Source of the DNA: a virus
DNA: 22,052 nt
Strand: one strand, 5' to 3'
Virus record (IMG/VR): IMGVR_UViG_3300025769_000952
Coordinates: 1 to 22,052 of that record
Shown here: positions 6,152-15,368 of the stretch, in pieces
Layout of the letters: the number at the start of each line of letters is the position of its first letter
How positions within the stretch are numbered: the first letter of the stretch is position 1
Translations under genes and position numbers: made by a program
The notes under the pieces: generated by a model
Databases searched by the model: none
The model's input: the letters and a program-made list of their open reading frames with translations, nothing else
What the model was told of the DNA's origin: nothing

Positions 6152-6821
6152 CATAGTCTCCACTTGCCAATCTGTAAATGTGAGCAACATCAAAAATACT
6201 TCTCTGACGCTTGATGACTCCCTCTCTCCATTCACCGTCCGGACCTTCTCCTTTGGCATTCCCTTCGATCGTGTCAAAGTTGCCATCCTCATCAGGTACA
6301 CTCAAAGCGATGGTGATGTGATTGCCGTATGAAGGAGACTTCTCTTTTGATGTATACACAACAACGATGTCACCAATTGCAATCTCTTCGACTTTTCGCG
6401 CAGTGCCTCCCCAATTATTCCAAAGACGGTAACAGCTTGGAAAGATCTTTTGACGAATGTTGAATTTAGCTTGTGTATAACACCAAGCAGCGAAAGCACC
6501 ACACCAAGCAAATTGACCATTACGAGTATAGTCTTTCTCCCAAGTCCATCCGATTCCATCCATTGATTTAATGTATAGATTGATTCGAGATGAGTCACCA
6601 CCAAGACCGGGCTCTGTCACGTTCATATTCCATTCAGATTCTGCACGATCAACAACTTGTTTCACGTGTTCATTGGGTTGCAACTTTGTCTCGAATTCTC
6701 TTGATACATATTCCATGGGACTAAGGTCAAGCTGTAAGTGACTTACGTCACGCTTCAAGCGTCGGACTTTGTCCTCAAGTTGAGAGACTTGTTTTGTTAA
6801 ATCTGCTTTTGTAAGTTTCAT
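6144..6821 (-). CDS. CHAP-type cysteine peptidase, probable endolysin
   Basis: The start is ATG at 6821, overlapping the previous TGA as TGATG, with AGGAG 8 nt upstream. A TTG at 6824 is possible but less likely. The 225-residue product starts with a coiled-coil-like helix (about 5-35). The catalytic half shows the pattern of CHAP/NlpC-P60-like enzymes: F-A-W-C-G-A-F-A-A-W-C-Y (Cys107 as nucleophile), G-D-I-V-V-V (151-156), Y-G-N-H-I-T (His168) and T-I-E-G-N (Glu186/Asn188). Such enzymes cut peptide or amide bonds in peptidoglycan. No cell-wall-binding repeat or signal peptide is visible. Its position before a holin-like gene suggests the endolysin. Its position after the tail hub leaves open a tail-associated lysin. 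Confidence 0.85.
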   Translation of the reverse strand: MKLTKADLTKQVSQLEDKVRRLKRDVSHLQLDLSPMEYVSREFETKLQPNEHVKQVVDRAESEWNMNVTEPGLGGDSSRINLYIKSMDGIGWTWEKDYTRNGQFAWCGAFAAWCYTQAKFNIRQKIFPSCYRLWNNWGGTARKVEEIAIGDIVVVYTSKEKSPSYGNHITIALSVPDEDGNFDTIEGNAKGEGPDGEWREGVIKRQRSIFDVAHIYRLASGDYDE

Positions 6822-9800
6822 CAAGCATACTCCTGAGCATCATCTGAAGATCCAAGGACACCGGCAGCACTCGCAAGATAAGCGTCTTGCTTGTGGTCTG
6901 CTGATGCACTTGTATAAATTGTTGGTTCAAGGGTTCCGAGGGTTGACACGCCATGAACAGCAGTGAAAGTCACTGTTGATCCTGCAATTGATTGGATGGT
7001 CAAACCTGTGATTGCATTGTCCTCATCACCAAATGGAAGGAAGTCAACCACGTCACCAGCTGCAAAGAAGGCAGTGTCATCACTGCTGAATGTATTTGTT
7101 GAGACTGTGAGCTGTGTGGTTGATGTGATAAACGTCACCTTCATGGTTGAGTTCCAATTGACAACCGAGATCCCTGTGCGAACAATCTCAAGATCACAAC
7201 CTTCACTCATAAGCTCTTGAGTGATTGACTTGATCATACCGATCTTATCAGTCACACCATAGTCATCACCAACATCCTTGAGATGAGGAGATGAGCACTT
7301 AACATAAGAGCCAACTTCAAGGAAGATTGATTGACCTGTGCCGATTGAACCTGTCCATAATCTCATTGGATCCGACAATACATTGAATACTCGTGAGGCA
7401 ATTGGGAGGAAATAATTGAAAGCATCACCAGCACCTGAGCCAACATCAAGAGACTTAAGGCCATAGAGCTCAATGCTTATCTTGCTTTTCTCTCCACCAT
7501 ATCGGTTGATTGATTCTTGATTGTTATAAATGATATGTTCAAGGAATTCGTTTTGATCATTGTCCCATTCATATTTGATTTCAACTTGTGTGACAATATC
7601 CTCATAAATACTCCATGTGGGTGGTGGATCTGTCAGCCAATCACCTGCTGCGATTGTTGCAGACACAAAGTCATCTGTCTCAGTCCCCAAAGATTCAAGT
7701 GTGATCTTTGGCACACCTGCCGAGCTTCGTCTCATGATGAGGATGCAACCGATTGACTTGAGCAATGAATCAAAGAAGTCACGTGGGTTGAAGTCATCAA
7801 CAGAGAAACCACGACTCAACCATGAGATTTGCCTTGTGCCATTGGTCAAGAATGAGTTGACATCAATGTTGTCCTCATGGATGGAGAGACCAAAGCCAAG
7901 ATCATCATATGACCCATTGTTCCCACCTCCACCACTTTGAAGGATCTTCAACATCATCTCACCAGGTGACACAAAGTATTCAGTGACACCACGTTTGACA
8001 ATCGTTCTGTCATTACCATTCCAATCACCAAAGTGACCTTGATCAACATTCTCTCTGAATTGTCTTAAATGAATTAAGAACCCTGTTGACAATGCCGTCT
8101 CATGACTTGCTTGATAATAGAGAGTTTTGATTCTTTGATCTTGATAATCAAATGTTTCAACTTGAATCCCATAAAATACTCCTGCCGTTGCCGAGGTTGG
8201 CAAGTTCAAGGAGCTCTCACAAAGTATACCTGGTTCATTGGCTTGCTTGTATGCAGGAGCAACATTGATATCTATAAATGAAGATGTTGATCTGTGATTC
8301 TTAAATTCAATTGTTTGAACAAGTCGACTATTGCCTGCATAGTTTGGTTTTGTTCCGTCGTTCCAATAATCCAAAGGATAAAAGACTCTTGCTGTGTTTG
8401 CTAGTCTCACACGACTTTCACGCTGGTCGTTTTTCCAATAAGCATATTGATAGTTTGGGCTTGTACGATACCATGCTGACGAATACCAAAGATGGATCCT
8501 TCCATCATGGTTGTTGCGATGATCTGATAACGTGGTTGCTCTGATCTGATTGCCTCTGATTCGAAAGCTTGAGAAGGCTCCATCAATACCAGTGTGAGCA
8601 GTAATATTCGTCAAAGAGTTGTTGATGACATCAGGCCAATTCTCAAGGCTATCATTGGCTAATTCAAACCGTTTGATCTCACCACGATTCTCAATCCTTA
8701 CATTGTAATCACCTGCATTGATAGCAGCGATCAAAGCAACTTGACTCAATGCTCCTGTAACAGTGTGAATACATGTGACTCTTGGTGTACCTGCGACAGT
8801 TGTCAAGGTCTCCGGATAGATCTTGTCCCCAAAGAATGAGATCATCATGGGATACCGAGGATGACAAAGTGTTGCATTCTCATCTTGACCATTTGGCAAG
8901 CTTGCATCATAGATGTCTTGTAGTGGTGCATTTGTTGGATACAGCAAGTCAAAGTCTGTCTTTGTGCTGTCAGTTGCATTCTGTTGAGCATTGGTCAAAT
9001 AAATGCTGTAATCATTACGGAAAGCAGACCCAAACTCAAAAGTGTTTGATCTGTTTTTAAAGAAGTAATGATGATCTTGAAGTAAGAAAGATGATGAACC
9101 TTTTTGATCACTCAACTCAGTATCAAGTAAGGCAGTCAAAGGAATCAAAGAGAGATTGATTGTTGATCCGTTCTCTGCGTATGGAGATGACTCAATGAAG
9201 CCGTTAATGATACAAGTATAATCACCAACGTGACCTTTTGAATCTTGGTTTGCAACAAAGAGTTTTGCTCTCCTACCTCGAAAGACTGTGATCTTATCTT
9301 CCACAAATGGGATCGATGAGGTTTGTGCGTCAATCCTGTGTGATTGATATTGACTGCCAGCAACACCACGATCAGCAATTGTCATACTTGACGAAGTGAA
9401 TGCAGTTACTCGAAAAGTCTCTGCACCAATGTGCATGAGCCGGGGAGTTGATAATGAGGATAGATCAGAATCAAGATTGATGGTTTGTGGAAGTGCGTCA
9501 AATGTAATGTCACTCTCAAGGTTTGCTCTTGAGATATTTCCCGACCTTTTGCCGATACGACCAAAGACAACACCTGGATCACTCGCAAGACCATCCTTGA
9601 GAATGGATAGCTCAAGAGATATTGAGCCATACTCAGCAACCCCACCATTTGGATCAATAGAACTATTGAAAGCACCAACGGCAACAATCGCTTGACTGTC
9701 ATCATAAGAGATCCCACTGATCAGATTAGCATCCAAGTTCGTGGATGAAGGAGGGACAATTGAATGATATCGATATTGCAAGCCTGCAATCTGAAGCGCA

Positions 9801-9835
9801 AAAACTCGCCTTCCATTATCTTGGGATATGCTCAT
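6821..9835 (-). CDS. Tail hub / tail-tip protein, 1004 residues
   Basis: ATG at 9835 overlaps the previous TGA as ATGA, with AAGG upstream. The length and place (after the tape measure and tail-tip genes, before lysis) fit the central hub protein that closes the distal end of a siphovirus tail and contacts the cell. It is beta-rich. Residues about 145-180 hold a RGVAGSQYQ-type strand motif common in tail hub proteins. Residues about 690-910 have the hub-like layout of alternating strands, ending D-L-E-I-V-R. A separate beta domain of about 100 residues follows and ends D-A-Y-L-A-S, then G-V-L-G. No lysozyme or peptidase motif is visible. The assignment rests on position, size and general pattern, not on a recognised named family. 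Confidence 0.75.
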   Translation of the reverse strand: MSISQDNGRRVFALQIAGLQYRYHSIVPPSSTNLDANLISGISYDDSQAIVAVGAFNSSIDPNGGVAEYGSISLELSILKDGLASDPGVVFGRIGKRSGNISRANLESDITFDALPQTINLDSDLSSLSTPRLMHIGAETFRVTAFTSSSMTIADRGVAGSQYQSHRIDAQTSSIPFVEDKITVFRGRRAKLFVANQDSKGHVGDYTCIINGFIESSPYAENGSTINLSLIPLTALLDTELSDQKGSSSFLLQDHHYFFKNRSNTFEFGSAFRNDYSIYLTNAQQNATDSTKTDFDLLYPTNAPLQDIYDASLPNGQDENATLCHPRYPMMISFFGDKIYPETLTTVAGTPRVTCIHTVTGALSQVALIAAINAGDYNVRIENRGEIKRFELANDSLENWPDVINNSLTNITAHTGIDGAFSSFRIRGNQIRATTLSDHRNNHDGRIHLWYSSAWYRTSPNYQYAYWKNDQRESRVRLANTARVFYPLDYWNDGTKPNYAGNSRLVQTIEFKNHRSTSSFIDINVAPAYKQANEPGILCESSLNLPTSATAGVFYGIQVETFDYQDQRIKTLYYQASHETALSTGFLIHLRQFRENVDQGHFGDWNGNDRTIVKRGVTEYFVSPGEMMLKILQSGGGGNNGSYDDLGFGLSIHEDNIDVNSFLTNGTRQISWLSRGFSVDDFNPRDFFDSLLKSIGCILIMRRSSAGVPKITLESLGTETDDFVSATIAAGDWLTDPPPTWSIYEDIVTQVEIKYEWDNDQNEFLEHIIYNNQESINRYGGEKSKISIELYGLKSLDVGSGAGDAFNYFLPIASRVFNVLSDPMRLWTGSIGTGQSIFLEVGSYVKCSSPHLKDVGDDYGVTDKIGMIKSITQELMSEGCDLEIVRTGISVVNWNSTMKVTFITSTTQLTVSTNTFSSDDTAFFAAGDVVDFLPFGDEDNAITGLTIQSIAGSTVTFTAVHGVSTLGTLEPTIYTSASADHKQDAYLASAAGVLGSSDDAQEYA

Positions 9836-10536
9836 GATCTATCAGCCTTGTAAAGGTCAAAGGTTGAGAAGGCTTTCAGCTTGCAATCAGTGCAAGAGAT
9901 ATTGAATACAACTCGCTCTCCTCTTGCTTGATACACTCCGACAGTGTTTGGAATATACAAGGGACGTGGAGCCTCGGGACTTGTGTTTGTTGGAACGGCA
10001 GCAGGTATGATGTATCCTGAATCAACCATGTAACTTGATCCGATTTGAGTCGATGTTTCTGAGGAGAGTTCAAGGCTGTCAGCAGAATTAAATCTGATTC
10101 CATAATCAGCAACTGCAACTTGACTATAACCGGAGCCCGAATCATTCAATAGTCCGATCTCAACATCAATTACAGGAGAGAATGCTGAGGATCCTGCATC
10201 CTGTGAAGTTGATCCACTTTCATATTGAATGATAACACCTATCCAATCAGAGACAAGTCTTGTAGCAGATATCAGCTTGTGAGTCTCAGTGTATCCTTTT
10301 GTGATGAGTCCTTGACTAGGTGATACTTTAGCATTCATATAGTCACGACCCGAAGCTGTCAAAGCTGGTGTATATGTTGACCTCATGATTGGATAATTGA
10401 CACGATTCAAAAACTTGACATAGTTCAATTGATTCAAAGCGTTTGACATGGATGAGACAGCAGACCCGAACAAGATCTCTCCATTGTTGCATGATGTCTT
10501 GTTTGGTAATAAACTGTAAGCTGTTGAAATCAACAT
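9832..10536 (-). CDS. Unassigned beta-rich tail-tip protein, 234 residues
   Basis: ATG at 10536 has AGGAG 6 nt upstream and a 1-nt gap after the previous stop. The next gene overlaps its end as ATGA. The product is rich in Ser, Thr, Val and Tyr, with alternating strands from about residue 85 onward. It ends with a FNISCTDCKLKAFSTFDLY segment containing a C-T-D-C pair. No signal or membrane span is visible. Its position immediately before the hub, coupled to it, suggests a tail-tip or minor tail component. I do not recognise a family. Confidence 0.6.
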   Translation of the reverse strand: MLISTAYSLLPNKTSCNNGEILFGSAVSSMSNALNQLNYVKFLNRVNYPIMRSTYTPALTASGRDYMNAKVSPSQGLITKGYTETHKLISATRLVSDWIGVIIQYESGSTSQDAGSSAFSPVIDVEIGLLNDSGSGYSQVAVADYGIRFNSADSLELSSETSTQIGSSYMVDSGYIIPAAVPTNTSPEAPRPLYIPNTVGVYQARGERVVFNISCTDCKLKAFSTFDLYKADRS

Positions 10537-10537
10537 G

Positions 10538-11665
10538 TCAGACTCCTATCAAACTCAATCCAATAATTGTGTTTCTTGTTTTGGCTGCTCCTGTTATGGC
10601 AGGAGGATATCGATTGGCTCTTGGTGTATCCAAGTCCACAAGGCTCGCACTGTTCTCAGCATTGTTGTCAAATGTTGCGTCATAGTAAGGAAGACGAGTA
10701 TCACCAACAACAGACAATTGACCATTGTCAATCTCCAAGTCAAAAGTGTGCCATCCTATAGTCGTATCACTTGCTTGATTGATGCTCAATGATTGACCAA
10801 AGAATGTGAAGTCAATGTCACCGATTACTTTGACATGAAGTTGCAACTTGTCAAAGTCAAGGTTTTCAAACCCCGACGGCAACAATGGATAAGCCAACAA
10901 GGTGCCAATGTCACCAGATCCGATATAAATCTGACTCATTGCTGCCTCGGTAAAACTTGGAAACAATGTGGATGATGTACTATAAACACCCGACCAACTC
11001 AGCAGTGATCTGAATCGTTTTCTCAACTCATCAATATTGTCAATTATGTTGTGAGCAAAACGAGACGTGAATGCTTGATTCACCTTCAAGCGATTGATCC
11101 CAAATGGAGTAATGGCCTTTGTATTATCATAGGGAGTCTTTTGACCTGCTGATAATGGTGAGGCTAGTCTCTTGAAGTATCCCATGACTGAAAAGATTTC
11201 AACTTCAGCACCAGAGTTCGCTTGTACTTCCATTGTCACAGTTGCATAGTAATGAGTACCACTTGAAGGAAACGTGACAGTCACGTCATTGTTTGCAAAT
11301 CCGTTGGTTGTTGAGCTCAGACTTAAGACTGATGTGAATGTGCTTGAATCTATGTCAACTGTAAATCTCACATTGCAACCGGTGACTGTTCCATGAGTAC
11401 GATAATTTATGATGAACTCAATCTCGTCATGTTCAAGTGACACAAGTGGAACTCTCCATTCTGCCATCTCGACATAAGAGGATGAGTCAGTGATAAAGCA
11501 ACTATCTGCAAAAGCTTGAGACAAAACATTCTCACAATTGCCAGTTGCAAAAGCAAAGTTTGAAGCGTTCCCCATTCTTTCAGGAGTCTCGAAAGTGACT
11601 TGACGGCCTGCGACGGTTGACGCTGGGTCTGAGAGAATTGCTGATGTGCTATAGCTGTTACTCAT
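10538..11665 (-). CDS. Unassigned beta-rich tail-tip protein, 375 residues
   Basis: ATG at 11665 overlaps the previous gene by 8 nt; the ribosome site is poor (GAGGA is about 13 nt away), so translation may depend on coupling. The first half (residues about 45-170) looks like a beta sandwich with V-R-F-T-V-D and Y-A-T-V-T-M-E-V strands. A short helical stretch (IIDNIDELRKRFRSLLSW, about 213-230) and another beta region follow. The layout recalls carbohydrate-binding-like modules used in tail tips, but no motif proves it. It sits between the tape measure and the hub, where distal tail and minor tail proteins are encoded. Confidence 0.6.
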   Translation of the reverse strand: MSNSYSTSAILSDPASTVAGRQVTFETPERMGNASNFAFATGNCENVLSQAFADSCFITDSSSYVEMAEWRVPLVSLEHDEIEFIINYRTHGTVTGCNVRFTVDIDSSTFTSVLSLSSTTNGFANNDVTVTFPSSGTHYYATVTMEVQANSGAEVEIFSVMGYFKRLASPLSAGQKTPYDNTKAITPFGINRLKVNQAFTSRFAHNIIDNIDELRKRFRSLLSWSGVYSTSSTLFPSFTEAAMSQIYIGSGDIGTLLAYPLLPSGFENLDFDKLQLHVKVIGDIDFTFFGQSLSINQASDTTIGWHTFDLEIDNGQLSVVGDTRLPYYDATFDNNAENSASLVDLDTPRANRYPPAITGAAKTRNTIIGLSLIGV

Positions 11666-12860
11666 TTAAGTGCTCGATCCTCATGCCAACAGGCACACGT
11701 CTCCTCATGTTATTAGGGAACATCAAATCAAACTGACTACTTACCATCGATCCACGAATACGACCTTCAAAACCGTTTCTTGCACTTGTTTGTAATAGAT
11801 TGTAAAGAGGTTCTGCGTCAGCAGTGATGATCGATCTTCTTGAGTCACCCCATACTTGATAAAAGTTTATTCTCTCACCTGGTGAGCACAATGGGACAAA
11901 GTTGTGAATGAAGTGCTGATATAAATCTATTTGATCAAGCCGAGCATCCAAGTCAAAGTCCAAGACAGAATCGCGATAAGTGCCGATATAATTTGAAGTG
12001 TATCCTCCACCAATCTTCCTCCTTGATTGAGCAACATTCTCAACATTGATATGATGTCTTTGATAAGGTCGTGACGGAACAAGCACACCCGAGCAAGGAT
12101 ATGTTGCAGTTAAAACAGTGTATCCGTTGACTGTTGTTGTTGACTCTGTACCTGTGAACCCGAGAAATCTTCTCAATGTATTGTCTGTTGTATTCCAAAG
12201 CCATGAAGTTGCCAAAGCTGAATTAACAACATGACCAGCATCATTCAAATACCATCTTGTGTCTGAGCTTGTTGCAGCGACATCAGCAGCTTCCAAAGAG
12301 TTCGATCCATCATCAGCGTCACCATTGCCACGAACACGACAAGCCACGACAAGATCTTGAGCTCCACCGGTAAAGTTGAATAAGAATGTGTTTGATCCTC
12401 CTGAGGTTTGTTCAATCTCATAAGAGAATGATACAATCTCACCTCTTGACCACTCTGAAGGAGCTGTCACAAGATTGGTCAGCTTTGGACCTAAGACAGA
12501 TCCACCTGCATTGGAATTGATAAAGGTTGTACCAATGCCAAAGACATCAGTGACACCGTCGAGAGTTGATGATGAGTTGAATCTAATTCTGAATACTCCA
12601 TCAGATGAAATCTCAAGCTTGTCATTCTCATCAATGCCGACGTGCCAATCAGTTCCAAAGTTGGACGATGCCAAACAGAATGCAGACAAGTCCTTGCCTG
12701 TGGCCATTCCTCTACCGTTAAGCATCGAAATCATATCTTCATAGTTTGACAACCAAGTCACGTCAACATTTGTCGAGCTTCTTGTTCCTGCTCTTGTTGG
12801 AAAGCTTGACATGTCAAGACCTGTCAAGAGTGCGAAGTTGGGAGATGGTGATGGATTCAT
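11658..12860 (-). CDS. Unassigned tail protein after tape measure, possibly distal-tail role
   Basis: ATG at 12860 overlaps the tape-measure stop as ATGA, with AAGGAG 6 nt upstream. The 400-residue product has a Ser/Gly/Asn-rich first 270 residues. These include a concanavalin-like or beta-sandwich-looking stretch with W-Y-L-N-D-A-G-H-V, and S-F-S-Y-E-I-E. A distinct C-terminal part (about 290-400) has the sequence D-F-D-L-D-A-R-L-D-Q-I-D-L-Y-Q-H-F and a basic R-R-R-V-P-V-G-M-R end. The first gene after a siphovirus tape measure usually encodes the distal tail protein, and by position this is the candidate. No sequence motif confirms it. Confidence 0.6.
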   Translation of the reverse strand: MNPSPSPNFALLTGLDMSSFPTRAGTRSSTNVDVTWLSNYEDMISMLNGRGMATGKDLSAFCLASSNFGTDWHVGIDENDKLEISSDGVFRIRFNSSSTLDGVTDVFGIGTTFINSNAGGSVLGPKLTNLVTAPSEWSRGEIVSFSYEIEQTSGGSNTFLFNFTGGAQDLVVACRVRGNGDADDGSNSLEAADVAATSSDTRWYLNDAGHVVNSALATSWLWNTTDNTLRRFLGFTGTESTTTVNGYTVLTATYPCSGVLVPSRPYQRHHINVENVAQSRRKIGGGYTSNYIGTYRDSVLDFDLDARLDQIDLYQHFIHNFVPLCSPGERINFYQVWGDSRRSIITADAEPLYNLLQTSARNGFEGRIRGSMVSSQFDLMFPNNMRRRVPVGMRIEHLNE

Positions 12861-14950
12861 GACATTCTCCTTGCGCCACGTCGACTTCTCGACATGACTT
12901 TTGTTATGCGATCGGCAAGAGCTTCCTCGGCTGCTCGTTTTGTATCATACACGACAGCACCCGAAAAGTTAATATTAAAGACTTGAGTTGAGGTTGTGGC
13001 CTCTTCTCTCTGTGGAGCTTGACCAACTGTTTGGGGTGATCCACTTGGAGACACACCACCAGCACCACCAGCACCACCTCCACCACCTCCACCCATTGCT
13101 GATCCTGCGAGACCTGCTGCTCCTGCTGCTGCTGTGAAGATACCTGCTGCTTTAAAGAAGCCCGGTGCTGCTGCTGCTGTCAATGGATTTGCTAAAGCTG
13201 CAAAACCTTTGGCAGTGTTCATCAGTGCTTCAACTGCTGCTTGTTGTGACAAGGCCATGAGTAAAGCACCGACTGACTCCTTGAAGGATTCACCAAAGAA
13301 CAAAGCACCAACGGCAGCCTCAGCAAAGCCACGTCCCATTTGACCAAAGAATCCTTGAACGGCTTTCATGGCTTGACTTGATTCATTGGTGATCAAGCTC
13401 AATCTCTCAATTCCATGCCTTCTCTGAAGCTCTGTGATTTGTTCCTGGTTGCCTTGAGCCTGTTGTAATTGTTGATCATAGTTGAATTGCAAAAGTGCAA
13501 GCTCTCTCTCAAGATCATTCTCAGTCTGCTCAATATTGAAGCGTCTTGTTTCAAGTACAAACGCTTGACGCTTTTGAGCTTCCTCTTGTTCAATCCTTGT
13601 TTTCTTGGTTTCTTCTTGTTTGGTGATTGCGTTGAGCTGATTGTAATATGTGAGAGTTGCAATCTGTTGCTGTCTTTGATTGTCTTTAGCCAGCTTCAGA
13701 GAGACATTGTATTGATGAGTAATAAGCTCTATTTGTTTTTGGATGGAGTCCTCTTGGCTTTGAATCTTCAATTGTTCAATCCTTGCTTCTTCAGCAAAAA
13801 TCCTCAATGCCTCTTGTTCTCTTCTTTGAGCATCAGCTTTCTCTCGGTCTCTTCGTCTTTGAGCTGCCTCCATGCTTCGTCTTGCACGTTCTTGTCTTTT
13901 CTTTTCAGCTTCCTTCTCAATCTTCTCAACCTTCTTGACTGTTTGTTGATTGACAAGTGCTCTCTGATCGAGTGCTTGTATCTCTGCCTCAATCGCTTTG
14001 TTTTGTGCTTGAAGTGCTTTTTGATTCTCTTCGTTTTCTTTGGCATATATCAAAGCCAACTGAGCACGTCTCTCAATCTCAATCTTTGCAAGTTGAGCAG
14101 ACTCCTCAGATAGTTTGTTTTCATGCTCGATAATCTTGAGTGACTTTAGTCTCTCAATGTTCTCTTTGACCTTAGCAGAAAGAAACTCAGCAGAACTCTC
14201 CTCAAGCTCTTTGTATTTCTTGGCTTGCTCCTCAAGATCCTTTGAGACTTGCTTTTGTAAAGGTTCTAAAACCTTGAGTTGTTTTTCAACTTCCTTTTGA
14301 GCCTTATTAAAAGCTTTCTGAGCTTCATCTTGTTTGTTTGCAAGGTTGATGACTTCACGTGCATTTTGAGCAGTGATCTCAATATTCTCACCTCTTGCTT
14401 TTTTCAGTTGTTGTTCAGCTTCAAATTGTCTTTGAAAAGCTTTGGTTAGCTTCTCTTGTGCAAACTGCAACTTTTCTTTTGCAAACTGTGATTCAAGAAT
14501 GCCAAGTGATAACTTTTGAAGTTCGTCACCAAGAGGTAAAACACCTTTTTCACTCAAGGCTTCAAGCTTACTTTGCAAGTCACCAGCTGCTGCAGACATT
14601 GCGCTTGTGTTTTCCTCAGCTTCTTGAGCTGCACCACTGATCAACTTGAATGTTTCATAAAGGCCAAAGCCAGCAGTCACCACCATCCCAATGGGACCAA
14701 GTAAAGCAGTGAACCCCATGACACCACTTTGAGAAGCTTGACTCATGCTTCCCTTGAGATCACCAAAGGCATCGACAAGACCAAAGACAGACTCCCCAAT
14801 TGACCCCAAGCCTTCACCAAGTTTCTCATTGGTTGACCCCATGTTTTCAGCAAGTTTCTTGCCTGCCTCTCCAATGGAGCCAAGACCGTCTTTAATATCT
14901 TTGGTCCCTGTCAGCTCGACATCAATCTCTATTGTGCCACCATTAGCCAT
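12857..14950 (-). CDS. Tape measure protein
   Basis: This 697-residue product sets tail length as a long helical ruler inside the tail tube. ATG at 14950 has GGAGG about 6 nt upstream and overlaps the end of the frameshift extension by 8 nt. The N-terminus is followed by a hydrophobic patch (about 77-98). A very long charged helix rich in Lys, Glu, Gln and Arg spans about 110-520, including an RRR-rich section. A hydrophobic Ala-rich region covers about 535-618, then a Gly run (620-632) and a basic C-terminus. This layout is diagnostic. By the usual rule of about 0.15 nm per residue, the tail would be near 100 nm. No embedded lysozyme or peptidase is seen. It follows the chaperones, as in lambda. 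Confidence 0.95.
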   Translation of the reverse strand: MANGGTIEIDVELTGTKDIKDGLGSIGEAGKKLAENMGSTNEKLGEGLGSIGESVFGLVDAFGDLKGSMSQASQSGVMGFTALLGPIGMVVTAGFGLYETFKLISGAAQEAEENTSAMSAAAGDLQSKLEALSEKGVLPLGDELQKLSLGILESQFAKEKLQFAQEKLTKAFQRQFEAEQQLKKARGENIEITAQNAREVINLANKQDEAQKAFNKAQKEVEKQLKVLEPLQKQVSKDLEEQAKKYKELEESSAEFLSAKVKENIERLKSLKIIEHENKLSEESAQLAKIEIERRAQLALIYAKENEENQKALQAQNKAIEAEIQALDQRALVNQQTVKKVEKIEKEAEKKRQERARRSMEAAQRRRDREKADAQRREQEALRIFAEEARIEQLKIQSQEDSIQKQIELITHQYNVSLKLAKDNQRQQQIATLTYYNQLNAITKQEETKKTRIEQEEAQKRQAFVLETRRFNIEQTENDLERELALLQFNYDQQLQQAQGNQEQITELQRRHGIERLSLITNESSQAMKAVQGFFGQMGRGFAEAAVGALFFGESFKESVGALLMALSQQAAVEALMNTAKGFAALANPLTAAAAPGFFKAAGIFTAAAGAAGLAGSAMGGGGGGGAGGAGGVSPSGSPQTVGQAPQREEATTSTQVFNINFSGAVVYDTKRAAEEALADRITKVMSRSRRGARRMS

Positions 14951-15368
14951 ATGAAGCCTCCTTCATGCTTTGCTCGTGTTGACGTGCAATCATTTGGTTG
15001 TGATTATATTCTATTATCTCAAGACTTTCAATGATTGCACAAGTAGGAGCAGGATATATGTCATCCATCTTGATCAATCCTGTCTTGATTCTGTTGTAGT
15101 TTGTAATGAGTGAAGCAACTCGATTCATGTCTGCAATGGGACATGATCTAATCTTTAAATCAGAGTATGCCTCTCCTGAGTTGGGTGCGATTCGATAAGC
15201 TGGCATAAACAATCCAAGCTCATCCTTTTGAGCTTGTGGAAGTCCCTGTTGAAATGATCCTCCACAATTCCCACGCTTTCGCCTCAGTCCCTTGTCACTC
15301 CTACACTGTGAACAATCCCAGCCTCTTCCTTTACTAAAAGGAATCCATATGGAAGAGGCAAGAGCTAT
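14943..15368 (-). CDS. Tail assembly chaperone, -1 frameshift extension (GT-type)
   Basis: This frame has no good independent start, but it is open from the slippery site to TAA at 14943. It supplies 141 residues that would join after Lys170 of the upstream chaperone, giving a 311-residue fusion. In lambda the equivalent GT fusion binds the tape measure and recruits tail-tube subunits, and the two forms are made in a fixed ratio. The junction begins I-A-L-A-S-S-I-W. A cysteine cluster follows (Cys189, Cys192, Cys205 in the fusion: W-D-C-S-Q-C, then R-G-N-C-G-G) in a basic stretch. The C-terminal part is helical. A TTG at 15212 and ATGs downstream could give a free form, but no strong ribosome site supports them. 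It overlaps the tape measure start by 8 nt. Confidence 0.85.
   Translation of the reverse strand: MALASSIWIPFSKGRGWDCSQCRSDKGLRRKRGNCGGSFQQGLPQAQKDELGLFMPAYRIAPNSGEAYSDLKIRSCPIADMNRVASLITNYNRIKTGLIKMDDIYPAPTCAIIESLEIIEYNHNQMIARQHEQSMKEASYG

Noticed and set aside
6152-6301. Extended N-terminus for the holin-like protein
   Set aside because: It lies entirely inside the CHAP peptidase gene and is charged, while the ATG at 6151 has a well-spaced GGAG.
13080-13200. Poly-Gly and Ala-rich tract in the tape measure as a possible second frameshift site
   Set aside because: The glycine codons form no X-XXY-YYZ heptamer with a useful alternative frame, and low complexity explains the tract.
13469-14113. 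214-codon plus-strand frame opposite the tape measure
   Set aside because: Its Leu/Ser/Phe/Cys-rich product is what the antisense of a Lys/Glu/Gln-rich coiled coil gives. The sense strand is clearly a tape measure protein.
14943-15212. Free-standing 89-residue gene starting at TTG 15212
   Set aside because: No good ribosome site is present and the frame is open much further upstream, back to the slippery heptamer. It is better read as the -1 extension of the chaperone.
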